Notes: generated from the sequence alone by a model not told the origin. A stretch of 64,000 nt of DNA from Rhizobium sp. L51/94 (GCF_019355555.1 NZ_CP072141.1:411501-475500), one strand, 5' to 3'. Numbered from the stretch's first letter, positions 1-12,006 are shown. Numbers and translations: made by a program.

Positions 1-284
1 AAGGCATGATCGAGAACGCCGCCATTATGGGCAATCGCTTCCTCGATGGCCTCAGGGCAATCCGGTCCAACATCGTCAAGGACGTTCGCGGTCGCGGCTT
101 GATGATGGCGATAGAACTGGACCCGGAAGCCGGCGGCGCCAGGCCTTACTGCGATGCCTTGAAAACACTCGGCATTCTGGCCAAGGACACCCACGGCCAT
201 ACCATCCGCCTTGCACCCCCGCTTGTCATCACAGCAGATCAGGTCGACTGGGCCATCGAGCGACTTGCCAAGGTGCTCGCATAG
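1..284 (+). CDS. rocD: Ornithine aminotransferase, C-terminal part (5' end outside window)
   Basis: Only the last ~94 codons are present; the reading frame is already open at the window edge, so the start lies upstream. The tail carries the small-domain signature of class III PLP aminotransferases of the ornithine-oxo-acid type: a [12 protein letters not shown] stretch followed by [19 protein letters not shown] and a closing helix. The family converts ornithine plus 2-oxoglutarate to glutamate semialdehyde plus glutamate, in arginine and ornithine catabolism. The PLP lysine and the N-terminal domain cannot be seen, so the assignment rests on this tail. Another class III aminotransferase is possible but less likely. 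Confidence 0.8.
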   Translation, partial: GMIENAAIMGNRFLDGLRAIRSNIVKDVRGRGLMMAIELDPEAGGARPYCDALKTLGILAKDTHGHTIRLAPPLVITADQVDWAIERLAKVLA

Positions 285-606
285 CACGACCCTTTCGTTG
301 TCTCTATAGTTAGATGCATGCGTGCTTACCCCTAGGATTTCAGGGGTAAACAATAGAATCTAAGTAAATTTTTAATGACTTCATTCTAATACAAATAGCA
401 ACGCGCATCAGACTTCCGAATAAAAATGACATTTCACAAATTTAAAATTTTCGTCTGAACTACAAATAACTCAACACACAGCAAATAATCAGCCATACTT
501 ACAAATTAGATAGAATATAAAATGAAAATGGGCGGCGCTCACATTTTACATTCTGCTGATTGGCGAAGTGTGCCTTGACGACATTGCTTCCTTGGAGGAA
601 AATTCT
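285..606. other. AT-rich intergenic region before the first chemoreceptor
   Basis: About 320 bases with no credible gene. Apart from the dyad near its start, the region is strikingly AT-rich compared with the flanking genes, as expected of a promoter region. I could not place a convincing -35/-10 pair. The Shine-Dalgarno GGAGGA at 594-599 belongs to the downstream gene. Confidence 0.5.
326..349. terminator. Inverted repeat 42 bases after rocD
   Basis: TTACCCCT and AGGGGTAA form perfect 8-bp arms around an 8-base loop. No run of T follows on the plus strand, so it is either a weak terminator for rocD or an operator-like dyad in front of the chemoreceptor gene. Confidence 0.35.
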
Positions 607-2397
607 ATGTCGATCATACCGTTCAGTTCCGGGGCCAAAGCCAAGGCGATCAACGCAGCCCTCATGAAATCCCAGGCAGTCATCGAGTTCGACCTGACGG
701 GGAAGATCATCACTGCCAATGAGAATTTCTGCAACACCCTTGGCTACAAGCTGCAGGATATCGTCGGCAGGCACCACAGCATTTTCTGCGACCCCGCCTA
801 TGTCGCATCCAGCGAGTACCGTACCTTCTGGGCCAATCTCGGCGACGGCAAGTTCGATTCCGGCGAATATAAAAGACTTGCAAAGGACGGACGCGAAGTC
901 TGGCTCCAGGCGACCTACAATCCTGTGCTGTCGCACGGCAAACCCTGCAAGGTGGTCAAATTCGCCAGCGTCATCACCGAAGCAAAATTGCGCGCGGCCG
1001 ATGCCGAGGGCAAGCTCAATGCGATTTCCCGCGTCCAGGCCGTGATCGAATTTACGCCTGGTGGAGAGATCCTTACGGCAAACGAAAACTTCCTGTCGCT
1101 CCTTGGATATAGGCTCGAGGACATCAGCGGCCGTCACCACCAGATATTCTGCGACCCGGCCTATGTTTCAACGCCGGCATACAGGAAGTTCTGGGAAACG
1201 CTCGCCTCCGGTCAATTTATCGCGGAAGAGTTCATGCGGATCGGCAAGGGCGGCAAGGTCGTCTGGATTCAGGCTTCCTACAACCCTATTCTGGACATGA
1301 ACGGTCGCATCTTCAAGGTCGTCAAATTCGCAACCGACGTCACCGAACGCGTCCGTGCAGTCGCAGAACTGGCCGCTGGCCTGACGGCGCTTGCCAACGG
1401 CGATCTGGTATCGCGCATTGAAAAGCCGTTCATTCCGACGCTTGAAAAAGTCCGCGTAGACTTCAACCACTCCGTCGAGAAGCTGGAATCCGCCATGCGC
1501 GTGGTGGCCGAAAATGCCAACGCGATCGCCGCCGGCGCAAGCCAGACCCGCACAGCCTCCGACGAGCTCGCGCGGCGTACCGAGCAACAGGCCGCCGCCG
1601 TGGAGCAGACAGCCGCTGCCCTGGAGGAGATTACCCAAACGGTTGCCGATAGCGCCCGTCGGGCCGAGGAATCCGCCAATCTGGTGGCCCAGACCAGAAG
1701 CGGAGCCGAACTCTCCGGAGCGGTCGTGCGCAACGCCGTTAATGCGATGGGGGAAATCGACAAGTCTTCACGCGAAATCAGCAACATCATCAGCGTCATC
1801 GACGACATTGCCTTCCAGACAAACCTGCTGGCCCTGAACGCCGGCGTCGAGGCAGCGCGGGCCGGAGAAGCCGGCAAGGGCTTCGCAGTCGTCGCCCAGG
1901 AAGTCCGCGAACTCGCACAGCGCTCGGCCAAGGCGGCCAAGGAGATCAAGACACTGATCACCACCTCCTCGACGCAGGTCAAGAACGGCGTGTCGCTCGT
2001 GGATGAAACAGGCCGCGCGCTGGACACCATCGTCCGCCAGGTCGGCGAGATCGACACGAACGTTGCCGCTATCGTCGTTGCGGCGCGGGAACAGGCGACC
2101 GGGCTGAAAGAAATCAACAACGCCGTCAACTCCATGGACCAGAACACCCAGCAGAATGCAGCCATGGTCGAGGAGACGACAGCGGCAAGCAGCAGTCTCG
2201 CCAACGAGGCCGAGAGCCTGCGCGAGTTGTTGGCGCAGTTTAGATTTGGGCAACACTCTTCCACTATGATTCGCTCAGGGCGTCCCGATGCCAGAGCGAC
2301 GACGGGTTCGGCGCCCGTATCGAGGGTGAAGGCCGTTCGCGCCAGCGGTCGCGGGGCCACAGCCGCGCTTGCTCAGGAAAATTGGGAAGAATTCTAA
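607..2397 (+). CDS. Soluble methyl-accepting chemotaxis protein, PAS-PAS-MCP (BdlA-like)
   Basis: A 596-residue cytoplasmic chemoreceptor without signal peptide or membrane span. Two tandem PAS domains (about residues 20-125 and 142-245) each contain GRHHxIFCDPAY and end in a VVKFA strand. A short HAMP-like linker (LTALANGDL) follows, then methylation helices and the signalling hairpin [20 protein letters not shown] near residue 400. The C terminus is NWEEF, matching the NWETF-type tether that recruits CheR/CheB. The architecture matches Pseudomonas BdlA. The ATG at 607 is preferred over an in-frame ATG at 568 because GGAGGA lies 7 bases upstream. The stop overlaps the cheW start (TAATG). The ligand is unknown; redox or haem/flavin sensing is only an inference from the PAS type. 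Confidence 0.92.
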   Translation: MSIIPFSSGAKAKAINAALMKSQAVIEFDLTGKIITANENFCNTLGYKLQDIVGRHHSIFCDPAYVASSEYRTFWANLGDGKFDSGEYKRLAKDGREVWLQATYNPVLSHGKPCKVVKFASVITEAKLRAADAEGKLNAISRVQAVIEFTPGGEILTANENFLSLLGYRLEDISGRHHQIFCDPAYVSTPAYRKFWETLASGQFIAEEFMRIGKGGKVVWIQASYNPILDMNGRIFKVVKFATDVTERVRAVAELAAGLTALANGDLVSRIEKPFIPTLEKVRVDFNHSVEKLESAMRVVAENANAIAAGASQTRTASDELARRTEQQAAAVEQTAAALEEITQTVADSARRAEESANLVAQTRSGAELSGAVVRNAVNAMGEIDKSSREISNIISVIDDIAFQTNLLALNAGVEAARAGEAGKGFAVVAQEVRELAQRSAKAAKEIKTLITTSSTQVKNGVSLVDETGRALDTIVRQVGEIDTNVAAIVVAAREQATGLKEINNAVNSMDQNTQQNAAMVEETTAASSSLANEAESLRELLAQFRFGQHSSTMIRSGRPDARATTGSAPVSRVKAVRASGRGATAALAQENWEEF

Positions 2398-2873
2398 TGG
2401 CAACCATCACGACAACGAGTTTCAGCGGCGAGACCCTCGAGATCATCGCTTTCCGGCTTCACGAGCAGGAATTCTGCGTGAAGACGACCACCATCCGCGA
2501 GATCCGCGGCTGGGCTCCTTCAACCCCGATCCCGCATGCACCTTCTGACGTCATCGGCGTCATGAACCTGCGCGGTTCGGTGATCCCGATCATCGATCTT
2601 GCCTACAAGCTCGGCATGAAGAGCACGGTCGCCAACGAACGCAGCGCCATCGTTGTCGCCGAGGTCCACAACATGGTGATCGGCATGCTCGTCGACCGCG
2701 TCTCGGACATCCTGACGATTGGCTCGGACCAGGTGCAGCCGGTCCCGGAAGTCACCGCTTCCTTCGATCGCTCCTATTGCGAAGGCATCATCGCCACCGA
2801 AAACGGCATGATCTGCTTTCTCAACCTGGCGAAGATGTTCAAGGAAACCGACGCCGAAGACATGGCTGCTTAG
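2397..2873 (+). CDS. cheW: Chemotaxis adaptor protein CheW
   Basis: 158 residues with the complete CheW SH3-like fold: an N-terminal IIAFRLHEQEFCV strand, the VIGVMNLRGSVIPIIDL core and a closing FLNLAKMF strand. CheW bridges chemoreceptors to the kinase CheA. Its ATG overlaps the receptor stop by one base, so the two are translationally coupled; GGGAAGAA inside the receptor's last codons is the likely ribosome binding site. No cheA is present here, so this CheW presumably serves arrays whose kinase is encoded elsewhere. Confidence 0.95.
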   Translation: MATITTTSFSGETLEIIAFRLHEQEFCVKTTTIREIRGWAPSTPIPHAPSDVIGVMNLRGSVIPIIDLAYKLGMKSTVANERSAIVVAEVHNMVIGMLVDRVSDILTIGSDQVQPVPEVTASFDRSYCEGIIATENGMICFLNLAKMFKETDAEDMAA

Positions 2874-2906
2874 AAAACATGGCTGCTTAAAGACGTGGCC
2901 GCATAA
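2858..2906 (+). repeat. Degenerate threefold tandem repeat across the cheW stop
   Basis: The codons for the CheW end and stop (ACATGGCTGCTTA) recur immediately as ACATGGCTGCTTA and again, diverged, as ACGTGGCCGCATA, with a period of about 16-17 bases. Each copy carries its own stop-like triplet. It looks like a small slippage duplication that has since decayed. Confidence 0.6.
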
Positions 2907-2930
2907 ACTGCCGTCGTCTTCCACAAATGA

Positions 2931-2958
2931 AACCGCTCCGTTCCGGGGCGGTTTTTTT
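2931..2958 (+). terminator. Rho-independent terminator after cheW
   Basis: AACCGCTCC pairs with GGGGCGGTT (one G-U) around a short GTTCC loop region and is followed by seven T. It closes the receptor-cheW transcript and separates it from the second receptor gene. Confidence 0.85.
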
Positions 2959-3281
2959 ATTGCCTTAATGCCTGAACCCGTGCGCCCGCAGACATTATAC
3001 TGACCGCACAATCTTTGGTTTTATTGTCTATTTAGAATATACCATAATTTAACTATTTTTATCCATCTTTGTATTGCGACATCATGTTGCGGACAGCTTA
3101 ACGCAGACAGCCAGTGAAACTCTGGCGCACCTAGCAAATCGATTATTCAAATACGGCCGTTCCGGATGGATCGACCAACGCCTCTTCGTGCGATGTGCCT
3201 GAGGGCTGTTGTCGCGCCTGGAGGCTTCAATGGAGCATTGGCGCTGGCGTGGGGCTGCGCCAGGAAATGAGGCACCTCGCT
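2959..3281 (+). promoter_or_regulatory. Intergenic region with candidate promoter for second chemoreceptor
   Basis: About 320 bases with no gene. A sigma70-like pair TTGGTT (3015-3020) and TATACC (3038-3043) with a 17-base spacer lies in the AT-rich part, about 240 bases before the start codon. This is read by eye only; a long leader would follow. Confidence 0.35.
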
Positions 3282-5054
3282 ATGAGCTTCGGACTGACTT
3301 CAGACGCCCAGCATATTCTCAATGCCATCTCGCGATCACAGGCAGTGATCGAATTCGACCTGACAGGCAAGATCCTGAAAGCAAACGAAAACTTCTGCAA
3401 CGCGCTCGGCTACCAGCAGAGCGAGATCGTCGGCAAGCACCACAGCATGTTTTGCGACCCGGATTACAGCGCCTCGCAGGAATATCGTAATTTCTGGGCC
3501 AGCCTTGGCCGCGGCGACTATGCTTCAGCCGTTTTCAGACGCATCGGCAAGAACGGTCGGAATGTCTGGATTCGGGCAAGCTACAATCCCGTTCAAAAGA
3601 GCGGCAAGCCCTACAAGGTCGTCAAATTCGCCTCCGACATCACGGCCGCATACACCAAATCTGTCGAGGACGCAGGCAAGCTGGATGCGCTTTCCCAATC
3701 TCAGGCCATCATCGAATTCACACCGACGGGCGAAATCCTCGTCGCCAATGAAAATTTCTGCAATGCGCTCGGCTATTCGCTCAGCGAGATCGTTGGCAAA
3801 CACCACAGCATGTTCTGCGATCCGGCCTACAGCCGCTCCGAAGAGTATGCAAACTTCTGGCGCCGTCTGGCGGGTGGCGAGTTTGTCGCCAACGAGTTCG
3901 TCCGCCTCGGCAAGGGTTGTCGCGAAATCTGGATTCAGGCCGCCTACAATCCGATCCTCGATGCCAACGGGAAGGTCTTCAAGGTCGTCAAATTTGCGAC
4001 GGATGTCACCAGCCGCATGAGTGCCATCGCGAAACTCGGCGAAAGCATGAAGGCACTGGCGCAAGGCGATCTTACCCAGACAATTGACACGCCGTTCGTA
4101 CCCTCGATGGAGCAGTTGCGTCGCGATTTCAACGACGCGCTGGGCAAGCTTTCGGCGGCGATGGAGACTATCGGCGGCAACGCCAGCGCTATCGCAGCCG
4201 GCTCGCGCGAGATCGGCACGGCGGCAGACGACCTGTCCAAACGGACGGAGCAACAGGCCGCCTCCATCGAAGAGACGGCGGCAGCGCTCGAAGAGATCAC
4301 GACCGCTGTCAACGACAGCAGCAAGCGTGCGGACGAGGCCGGGCGGCTTGTCGCCCAGACAAGGCAAGGGGCCGAGCAATCTGGCAATGTGGTGCGCAAC
4401 GCAGTTGCCGCGATGGGCCAGATCGAACAATCGTCCCGCGAGATCAGCAGCATCATCGGTGTCATCGACGATATCGCCTTCCAGACCAACCTGTTGGCGC
4501 TGAATGCCGGCGTCGAGGCCGCCCGTGCCGGCGAGGCCGGAAAGGGCTTTGCAGTCGTTGCCCAGGAAGTCCGCGAACTCGCTCAGCGCTCCGCCGGGGC
4601 TGCCAAGGAGATCAAGGGGCTGATCAACAAGTCCGGCCAACTGGTGAAAAACGGCGTCGCGCTGGTCGACGAGACAGGCAAGGCGCTCGAGGAAATCGTC
4701 CAGCAGGTCGGCGATATCGACAAGAATGTCATCGCCATCGTCGTCGCCTCGAAGGAACAGTCGCTCGGCCTCAAGGAAATCAACCAGGCCGTCAATGCCA
4801 TGGACCATGCGACCCAGAAGAACGCAGCCATGGTCGAGGAAAACACTGCGGCCAGCCACAAACTTACGCACGAGACCGAGGAGTTGCGGACGCTGCTCGC
4901 CCAGTTCGGCGTCGCCGGCGACAGGCCCTCGCGCACGGCAGCCGCCTCGCCACGCTCCCGGACCGCGCCATCGCCAGTTCGGCAACCGGTGTTGCGGGCT
5001 GCCAGAAGCAGCGGTTCGTCATTAGCCGTCGCCGAGAGCTGGGAGGAATTCTAG
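3282..5054 (+). CDS. Soluble methyl-accepting chemotaxis protein, PAS-PAS-MCP (paralogue)
   Basis: 590 residues, built exactly like the receptor before cheW: two PAS domains (each with [12 protein letters not shown]), a HAMP-like linker, and MCP helices with an identical [20 protein letters not shown] tip near residue 395. It ends in SWEEF, again a CheR-tether-like pentapeptide. No membrane span is visible. The ATG at 3282 is chosen because GAGG lies about 9 bases upstream and the N terminus then aligns with the paralogue; upstream in-frame starts at 3195 and 3267 lack this support. The two receptors most likely arose by tandem duplication around cheW. Confidence 0.92.
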   Translation: MSFGLTSDAQHILNAISRSQAVIEFDLTGKILKANENFCNALGYQQSEIVGKHHSMFCDPDYSASQEYRNFWASLGRGDYASAVFRRIGKNGRNVWIRASYNPVQKSGKPYKVVKFASDITAAYTKSVEDAGKLDALSQSQAIIEFTPTGEILVANENFCNALGYSLSEIVGKHHSMFCDPAYSRSEEYANFWRRLAGGEFVANEFVRLGKGCREIWIQAAYNPILDANGKVFKVVKFATDVTSRMSAIAKLGESMKALAQGDLTQTIDTPFVPSMEQLRRDFNDALGKLSAAMETIGGNASAIAAGSREIGTAADDLSKRTEQQAASIEETAAALEEITTAVNDSSKRADEAGRLVAQTRQGAEQSGNVVRNAVAAMGQIEQSSREISSIIGVIDDIAFQTNLLALNAGVEAARAGEAGKGFAVVAQEVRELAQRSAGAAKEIKGLINKSGQLVKNGVALVDETGKALEEIVQQVGDIDKNVIAIVVASKEQSLGLKEINQAVNAMDHATQKNAAMVEENTAASHKLTHETEELRTLLAQFGVAGDRPSRTAAASPRSRTAPSPVRQPVLRAARSSGSSLAVAESWEEF

Positions 5055-5091
5055 CCGCGATATCAGGCGTTGAGACCGCATGCGGCGTTGC

Positions 5092-5910
5092 TCAATCGAG
5101 TGCCGCGTCGATGATCCGGCGGGGGTGGGTGAATATCTCGAAATCCTCCCCCCGGACCAGCGCAACAAGCGTCATGCCCGCCTCTTCAGCAGTCCGGATG
5201 GCGAGCGCCGTCGGAGCTGATATCGCAATCAGCACGGCGCTGCCGAGGATGGCGGCCTTCTGCACCATCTCGACCGACAAGCGGCTGGTGACCACCACCG
5301 CGCCTGCGCTGGCGTCGAGACCGGCACGAACGACCGCACCGCACAGCTTGTCCAGAGCATTGTGACGGCCGACATCCTCGCGCACGGCCGAAAGCCCCTT
5401 CCCCGGCAGGTAGAAGCCCGCCCCATGCACAGCCCGGGTCTCGCGATGCAGCGGCTGCGCGGCATTCAGCAGGGCGACAGCGCCGGTGACTTCGGCCATG
5501 GTCAGTGTCAGGCCGACACCCGAGATATCCGGTACCGGGCGCACAGCCTGCTCGATCGACTCGATGCCGCACAGGCCGCAGCCGACCGGGCCGGCCATGT
5601 GACGTTTGCGGCTGCGCAACGCGTCCGCTACAGCATCGACAAGCGTGATCTGCACGTCGATACCCTGCTCATCCTCTACAGCCTCGAGGGCGGCGATCTC
5701 GCCAACCGTGGTGACGATGCCCTCCGTCAGGCTGAAGCCGACAGCGAAATCCTCGAGATCGGCCGGTGTCGCCATCATCACCGCATGCGAGGAGCCACCA
5801 TAGGAAAAGGCAATCGGCACCTCTTCAGGCACGCTGCGAAGGCTTCGCGCCATCTTGCCGTCGCGGCGCGCAAATCTCTCGACATGCGCAGTCGTCTCGA
5901 ACTTGCTCAC
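5092..5910 (-). CDS. fdhD: Formate dehydrogenase accessory sulfurtransferase FdhD
   Basis: 272 residues. FdhD moves sulfur from the cysteine desulfurase IscS to the molybdenum/bis-MGD cofactor of formate dehydrogenase. The family's CGxCG motif is present as C111-G-L-C114-G, and VREDVGRHNALDKL is a conserved FdhD block. The start is GTG with GGGA 6 bases upstream. It lies 10 bases after an SDR gene on the same strand, so the two probably share a transcript. No formate dehydrogenase genes are in this window. Confidence 0.95.
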   Translation of the reverse strand: MSKFETTAHVERFARRDGKMARSLRSVPEEVPIAFSYGGSSHAVMMATPADLEDFAVGFSLTEGIVTTVGEIAALEAVEDEQGIDVQITLVDAVADALRSRKRHMAGPVGCGLCGIESIEQAVRPVPDISGVGLTLTMAEVTGAVALLNAAQPLHRETRAVHGAGFYLPGKGLSAVREDVGRHNALDKLCGAVVRAGLDASAGAVVVTSRLSVEMVQKAAILGSAVLIAISAPTALAIRTAEEAGMTLVALVRGEDFEIFTHPRRIIDAALD

Positions 5911-5920
5911 CGCTTTCCCA

Positions 5921-6691
5921 TCAGCAAATCAGCTGCCCACCGTTGATCTCGATCACCTGGCCAGTTATGTAGCCGGATAAGGATGGTGCCGACAGGAACA
6001 GGTATGCCGGCGCGCAGTCCTCTGCCGTCCCTAGACGCTGCAAAGGGATCGTGCGTCGGGTCGCCTCGAGTTTTTCCTGGGACGAATAGCGCTCGTGGAA
6101 TTCTGTCGTGATCGTCCCCGGCGACACGCAGTTGACGCGGATACCGTCCGGCGCCAGTTCCCGCGCCAAGGCCTTGGAATAGGTGGCAACGAAAGCCTTC
6201 GAGGCCGAATAGATTGCCGAACCCGGACTGCCTCCCGTCAGCGCGGAAATCGATACCGTGTTGACGATGGCCGCCTGCCCCGAGGCTCTCAGCAGCGGCA
6301 GCAGGCCTCGCGTGACCTCGACGACAGCTGTCTGGTTGAGCTGCACCACGGCCTGATATTGCGCGTCGGTGAGGTCGGCGGCCGGGTAGCGTCCGAGCAT
6401 CGTCCCGGCGTTGTTGACGAGCACATCGACCGTGCCAGCATGTTCGCCAACGGCCTTGACGAAGGCAGACGTCCCATCGGCAGCACCGAAGTCGGCGGCA
6501 AAGATCACGGCACGCCCTGTATCTTTGGCGTCGCTGAGAAAAGCCGGCAACGGGCGGCTTTCATCCCGGCCGATATGCACCAGCACGCGCGCGCCACAGT
6601 CGAGAAACTGCCGCGCTACCTCAAGCCCGATCCCACGGCCCGCACCCGTCACGACAACGGTCCGGTTGGCAAACAAATTGGATTGAAACAC
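5921..6691 (-). CDS. Short-chain dehydrogenase/reductase (SDR)
   Basis: About 256 residues of classical SDR: cofactor motif TGAGRGIG near the N terminus, NNAG in the middle, catalytic YSASK, and a C-terminal SGYITGQVIEINGG that resembles FabG-like oxidoreductases. An NAD(P)-dependent alcohol/keto reduction is expected; the substrate is not predictable. GTG at 6691 is preferred, with GGGAGA six bases before it; an in-frame ATG at 6721 has a poorly placed ribosome binding site. It precedes fdhD closely. Confidence 0.85.
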   Translation of the reverse strand: MFQSNLFANRTVVVTGAGRGIGLEVARQFLDCGARVLVHIGRDESRPLPAFLSDAKDTGRAVIFAADFGAADGTSAFVKAVGEHAGTVDVLVNNAGTMLGRYPAADLTDAQYQAVVQLNQTAVVEVTRGLLPLLRASGQAAIVNTVSISALTGGSPGSAIYSASKAFVATYSKALARELAPDGIRVNCVSPGTITTEFHERYSSQEKLEATRRTIPLQRLGTAEDCAPAYLFLSAPSLSGYITGQVIEINGGQLIC

Positions 6692-6810
6692 TAGAATTCT
6701 CCCAGGCCCGATGGCTCCCATCCCGCTATCATAGGGTTTAGATCCACGAAGGAAAGCCGATTGGCGGGAGGTTTAGCGGAGAAATCGGTATCGGACGAAC
6801 AAGCCGGTTC

Positions 6811-6838
6811 AAAAAATAAAAGCGGCCGAAGCCGCTTT
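6811..6838 (-). terminator. Rho-independent terminator of the atp operon
   Basis: Read on the minus strand: AAAGCGGC, a TTCG tetraloop, GCCGCTTT, then TATTTTTT. It lies 25 bases beyond the atpC stop and is a textbook intrinsic terminator. Confidence 0.92.
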
Positions 6839-6863
6839 GGAGATCTCGTCCTGACGCTCTGTA

Positions 6864-7268
6864 TCAGTCGCGGATGACGCTACCCTGCAGATGCGAAAGT
6901 TCCATGATGAACTGCTCAAGCTTCGACTTGTGCTCGTGATGAACAGCATCGTTGAGTTCGGCCTGCGCCGCGTCGATACGACGGGTCAATTCATCGCGCT
7001 GCAGTTCGTCGACCGGAACGGCGGATTCGGCAAGCAGCGTGCACCCCGTCGGCAGGACGTCTGCAAAACCACCGAAAACCACATAGTCCTTCTTTGCGCC
7101 GCTGCTGGAGCGGACGCTGACCACACCTGGCTTGATGGTGGTCATGGTCGGCGCATGGTTTGCCATGACCGTCATCTCGCCTTCGCTCGCCGGAATGACG
7201 ACAGCCGTCACCATTTCGGACAGCAGCAGCCGCTCGGGAGACACCAGTTCGAATTTGAAATCAGCCAT
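6864..7268 (-). CDS. atpC: F1 ATP synthase epsilon subunit
   Basis: 134 residues: an N-terminal beta-sandwich (FELVSPERLL, ASEGEMTVMANHAPTMT) and a C-terminal helical hairpin, the normal epsilon length for rhizobia. Epsilon belongs to the central stalk and restrains ATP hydrolysis. It is the last gene of the atpHAGDC cluster, about 70 bases after atpD, and is followed by the operon terminator. Confidence 0.95.
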   Translation of the reverse strand: MADFKFELVSPERLLLSEMVTAVVIPASEGEMTVMANHAPTMTTIKPGVVSVRSSSGAKKDYVVFGGFADVLPTGCTLLAESAVPVDELQRDELTRRIDAAQAELNDAVHHEHKSKLEQFIMELSHLQGSVIRD

Positions 7269-7337
7269 GGACCGTCACTTCTCGATTGTCTTTGGTAAGG
7301 CAGTGGCGCTGGCAAAGCCTGGCGCCACCGACAAGCA

Positions 7338-8807
<1,470 letters not shown>

Positions 8808-8813
8808 CTAACC

Positions 8814-9701
8814 TCAGAGCGCTTCCGCGCCCGAAATGATTTCAATGAGTTCCTTGGTGATCTGCGCCTGACGCTGGCGGTTGTAGCTGAGCGTCAGTTT
8901 GTTGATCATCTCACCAGCGTTCCGGGTCGCGTTATCCATCGCGCTCATCTTCGCGCCCATCTCACCGGCAACGTTCTCGAGGAGCGCGCGGAAAACCTGG
9001 ACGGAGATGTTGCGCGGGATCAGATCCGTCAGGATCGACGCGGCATCGGGTTCGTATTCGTAGATCGCATTCGCCTGGGTCGCTTCCGTCGCGACCGGTG
9101 CAGTCGGCACGATCGCCGGGATAAGCTGCAGCGCCGTCGGCACCTGCGATATCACGGACTTGAATTCGGAGTAGAACAGCGTGCAGACATCGAATTCGCC
9201 GGCATTGAACATCTCGACGATGCGCTTGCCGATTTCATCGGCATTGGCGAAGCCGATCTTCTTGACGTCGCGAAGTTCCTTGCGCTCGACGATCAGCGAA
9301 GCAAACTCGCGACGCAGGATGTCGTAACCCTTCTTGCCGACGGTAAAGATCTTGACCGTCTTGCCTTCGGCCAGCAGCCTGCGGGTATGATCGCGTGCAA
9401 ATCGGGCGATCTGCGAATTGAAACCGCCGCAAAGACCGCGCTCGGCCGAGCAGACGACGAGCAAATGTACCTTGTCCTGACCGGTTCCACGCATCAGCGC
9501 GGGCGCCTCGTCACTGGTGCCGACCGCCTGCGTGATGTTTGCAAGCACGGCGCCCATGCGCTGCGAGTAAGGGCGGGCAGCCTCGGCCGCCTCCTGAGCA
9601 CGCCGAAGCTTCGCCGCTGCGACCATCTTCATCGCTTTGGTGATCTTCTGCGTCGCCTTGACGGAGGCGATCCGGTTTTTCAGATCCTTAAGTGAAGGCA
9701 T
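8814..9701 (-). CDS. atpG: F1 ATP synthase gamma subunit
   Basis: 295 residues. The long N-terminal helix ([20 protein letters not shown]) and the C-terminal helix ([20 protein letters not shown]) form the rotating coiled coil that drives the beta subunits; GLCGGFN is the conserved central block. It lies between atpA and atpD with gaps of 29 and 21 bases, in one transcript. Confidence 0.97.
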   Translation of the reverse strand: MPSLKDLKNRIASVKATQKITKAMKMVAAAKLRRAQEAAEAARPYSQRMGAVLANITQAVGTSDEAPALMRGTGQDKVHLLVVCSAERGLCGGFNSQIARFARDHTRRLLAEGKTVKIFTVGKKGYDILRREFASLIVERKELRDVKKIGFANADEIGKRIVEMFNAGEFDVCTLFYSEFKSVISQVPTALQLIPAIVPTAPVATEATQANAIYEYEPDAASILTDLIPRNISVQVFRALLENVAGEMGAKMSAMDNATRNAGEMINKLTLSYNRQRQAQITKELIEIISGAEAL

Positions 9702-9730
9702 CCGTTATCCGTCCTAAAGTGATGCCTTGA

Positions 9731-11260
9731 TCAGGCGAAAGACTTGCCGAAGGTATCGATGGCAGCCTGGAGCTTGCCCTTGATATCGTCGCTGATGGCC
9801 TTCTGGTCGCGAATGGCGTCAAGGATATCCTTGCCGTCAGACCGCAGATAAGACAGCAGGCCCTGCTCGAACTTGCCGATATCGCTGACAGCGACCTTGT
9901 CGAGATAGCCGTTCACACCGGCGAAGATCACCGCGACCTGCTCTTCCGTCTTCAGCGGCGAGAACTGCGGCTGCTTCAGGAGTTCGGTCAGGCGTGCGCC
10001 GCGGTTCAGGAGGCGCTGCGTCGAGGCGTCCAGATCCGAGCCGAACTGCGCGAAGGCAGCCATTTCGCGATACTGCGCAAGTTCGCCCTTGATCGAACCG
10101 GCAACCTGCTTCATCGCCTTGACCTGAGCGGCCGAACCGACGCGGGAAACCGACAGGCCGACGTTCACAGCAGGACGGATACCCTGGTAGAACAGATCGG
10201 TTTCAAGGAAGATCTGGCCGTCGGTGATCGAGATCACGTTGGTCGGAATGAAGGCCGAAACGTCGTTGCCCTGTGTTTCGATGACCGGCAGAGCCGTCAG
10301 CGAACCGGAGCCCTTTTCGTCGGAAAGCTTGGCAGCACGCTCGAGAAGACGCGAGTGCAGGTAGAAAACGTCGCCTGGGTAGGCCTCGCGGCCTGGCGGG
10401 CGGCGCAGCAGCAGAGACATCTGGCGGTAGGCGACGGCCTGCTTGGAAAGATCGTCATAGCCAATCAGAGCGTGCTGGCCGTTGTCGCGGAAGTATTCGC
10501 CCATGGCGCAACCGGCAAACGGTGCGAGGTACTGCATCGGCGCCGGGTCGGACGCGGTGGCAGCAACGATGATCGAGTACTTCAGCGCGCCGCGCTCTTC
10601 GAGCACCTTGACGAACTGGGCAACCGTCGAGCGCTTCTGGCCGATGGCGACGTAGACGCAATAGAGCTTTTCAGCATCAGGGCCGTTGTCGTGGATGGCC
10701 TTCTGATTGAGGATCGTGTCGAGAATGATGGCGGTCTTGCCGGTCTGGCGGTCACCGATGACAAGCTCGCGCTGGCCACGACCAACCGGGATCAGGGCAT
10801 CGATGGCCTTGAGGCCGGTCGACATCGGCTCATGCACCGACTTGCGCGGGATGATGCCAGGAGCCTTGACGTCGACGCGCGAACGGCGGGTCGCGTTGAT
10901 CGGGCCCTTGCCATCGATCGGATTGCCGAGTGCGTCAACGACGCGGCCGAGCAGTTCAGGACCGACCGGAACGTCGACGATGGCGCCGGTGCGCTTGACG
11001 ATGTCGCCTTCCTTGATGTCACGGTCGGAACCGAAGATCACGACGCCGACATTGTCGGATTCGAGGTTGAGGGCCATGCCGCGAATTCCGCCGGGGAACT
11101 CGACCATTTCGCCGGCCTGGACGTTATCCAGACCGTAGACGCGGGCAATGCCGTCACCGACGGAGAGAACCTGGCCGACCTCGGAAACCTCAGCCTCCTG
11201 GCCAAAATTCTTGATCTGGTCTTTCAGAATTGCGGAAATTTCCGCGGCGCGGATATCCAT
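9731..11260 (-). CDS. atpA: F1 ATP synthase alpha subunit
   Basis: 509 residues. The nucleotide-binding loop GDRQTGKTA is at residues 169-177, and the [13 protein letters not shown]-terminal barrel motif and the [15 protein letters not shown] block are conserved. Alpha subunits alternate with beta and bind nucleotide without catalysis. The ATG overlaps the atpH stop by one base (TGATG), giving translational coupling. Confidence 0.98.
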   Translation of the reverse strand: MDIRAAEISAILKDQIKNFGQEAEVSEVGQVLSVGDGIARVYGLDNVQAGEMVEFPGGIRGMALNLESDNVGVVIFGSDRDIKEGDIVKRTGAIVDVPVGPELLGRVVDALGNPIDGKGPINATRRSRVDVKAPGIIPRKSVHEPMSTGLKAIDALIPVGRGQRELVIGDRQTGKTAIILDTILNQKAIHDNGPDAEKLYCVYVAIGQKRSTVAQFVKVLEERGALKYSIIVAATASDPAPMQYLAPFAGCAMGEYFRDNGQHALIGYDDLSKQAVAYRQMSLLLRRPPGREAYPGDVFYLHSRLLERAAKLSDEKGSGSLTALPVIETQGNDVSAFIPTNVISITDGQIFLETDLFYQGIRPAVNVGLSVSRVGSAAQVKAMKQVAGSIKGELAQYREMAAFAQFGSDLDASTQRLLNRGARLTELLKQPQFSPLKTEEQVAVIFAGVNGYLDKVAVSDIGKFEQGLLSYLRSDGKDILDAIRDQKAISDDIKGKLQAAIDTFGKSFA

Positions 11261-11826
11261 CAGCCAACCTCTTTCAATGCAAGCTTAAGGGTAGAAAGTT
11301 TGGTGCGTAGCGACGTATCAATCTGTCGCGACCCCACTTTCACAATCAAACCACCAAGAATAGACGGGTCCACCGTTACGGCGACCGTGACTTCTTTACC
11401 GGTAACGCTCTTCAGCGCCACCTTCAATTCGTTTTCCTGCTCCGGCGTCAGCGCATGCGCGGAACTGACCTCGGCAGTGACTTCGCCACGCTGCTCGGCA
11501 GCGATCAGGCGGAAAGAGCGGATCATGCCCGGCAGCGCAAAGAGACGACGGTGACGCGCAACGACCTTCAGGAAGTTTGCGAAGAAACCGGTGATCCCAG
11601 CCTTGGCCGACAAAGCCTCGATGGCCTTGACCTGGTCTCCGGACGAGAAAACCGGACTGGCAACGAAACGCCGCAAGTCTTCGCTTTCGTCGAGCATGGC
11701 CTGGAAACGGTCGAGATCGGCAGTCACCTGGGCGATGGCGCCCTCGGCGAGCGCAAGCTCGAACAAAGACGATGCATATCGCTCTGCCACACCGGATATA
11801 GGATGGGATGTGTCTGCCACGGGCAC
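11260..11826 (-). CDS. atpH: F1 ATP synthase delta subunit
   Basis: 188 residues from a GTG start at 11826, with AGGGA upstream; the frame stays open for 53 more codons, but only from the GTG does the protein match the family length and the conserved N terminus ([15 protein letters not shown]). The delta subunit links F1 to the peripheral stalk. As first gene it leads the F1-only cluster HAGDC; F0 genes are not nearby, the usual split arrangement in alphaproteobacteria. Confidence 0.93.
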   Translation of the reverse strand: MPVADTSHPISGVAERYASSLFELALAEGAIAQVTADLDRFQAMLDESEDLRRFVASPVFSSGDQVKAIEALSAKAGITGFFANFLKVVARHRRLFALPGMIRSFRLIAAEQRGEVTAEVSSAHALTPEQENELKVALKSVTGKEVTVAVTVDPSILGGLIVKVGSRQIDTSLRTKLSTLKLALKEVG

Positions 11827-12006
11827 AATTTTCCCTGATTTCAACCCTAAAGTTAGGATCCGGGCGTGCGGATGCCTAGGACTTTGAATTGGTTTTGATT
11901 TCCCCCAAGAAATCCGCGGGAGATGCCCCCGCTTCTTCCCATTTCCGAGCCCGTCTAACATAGGAAGTTGAGACTCGCAACACACCTCGGTCCCTATTGC
12001 GCCTTT

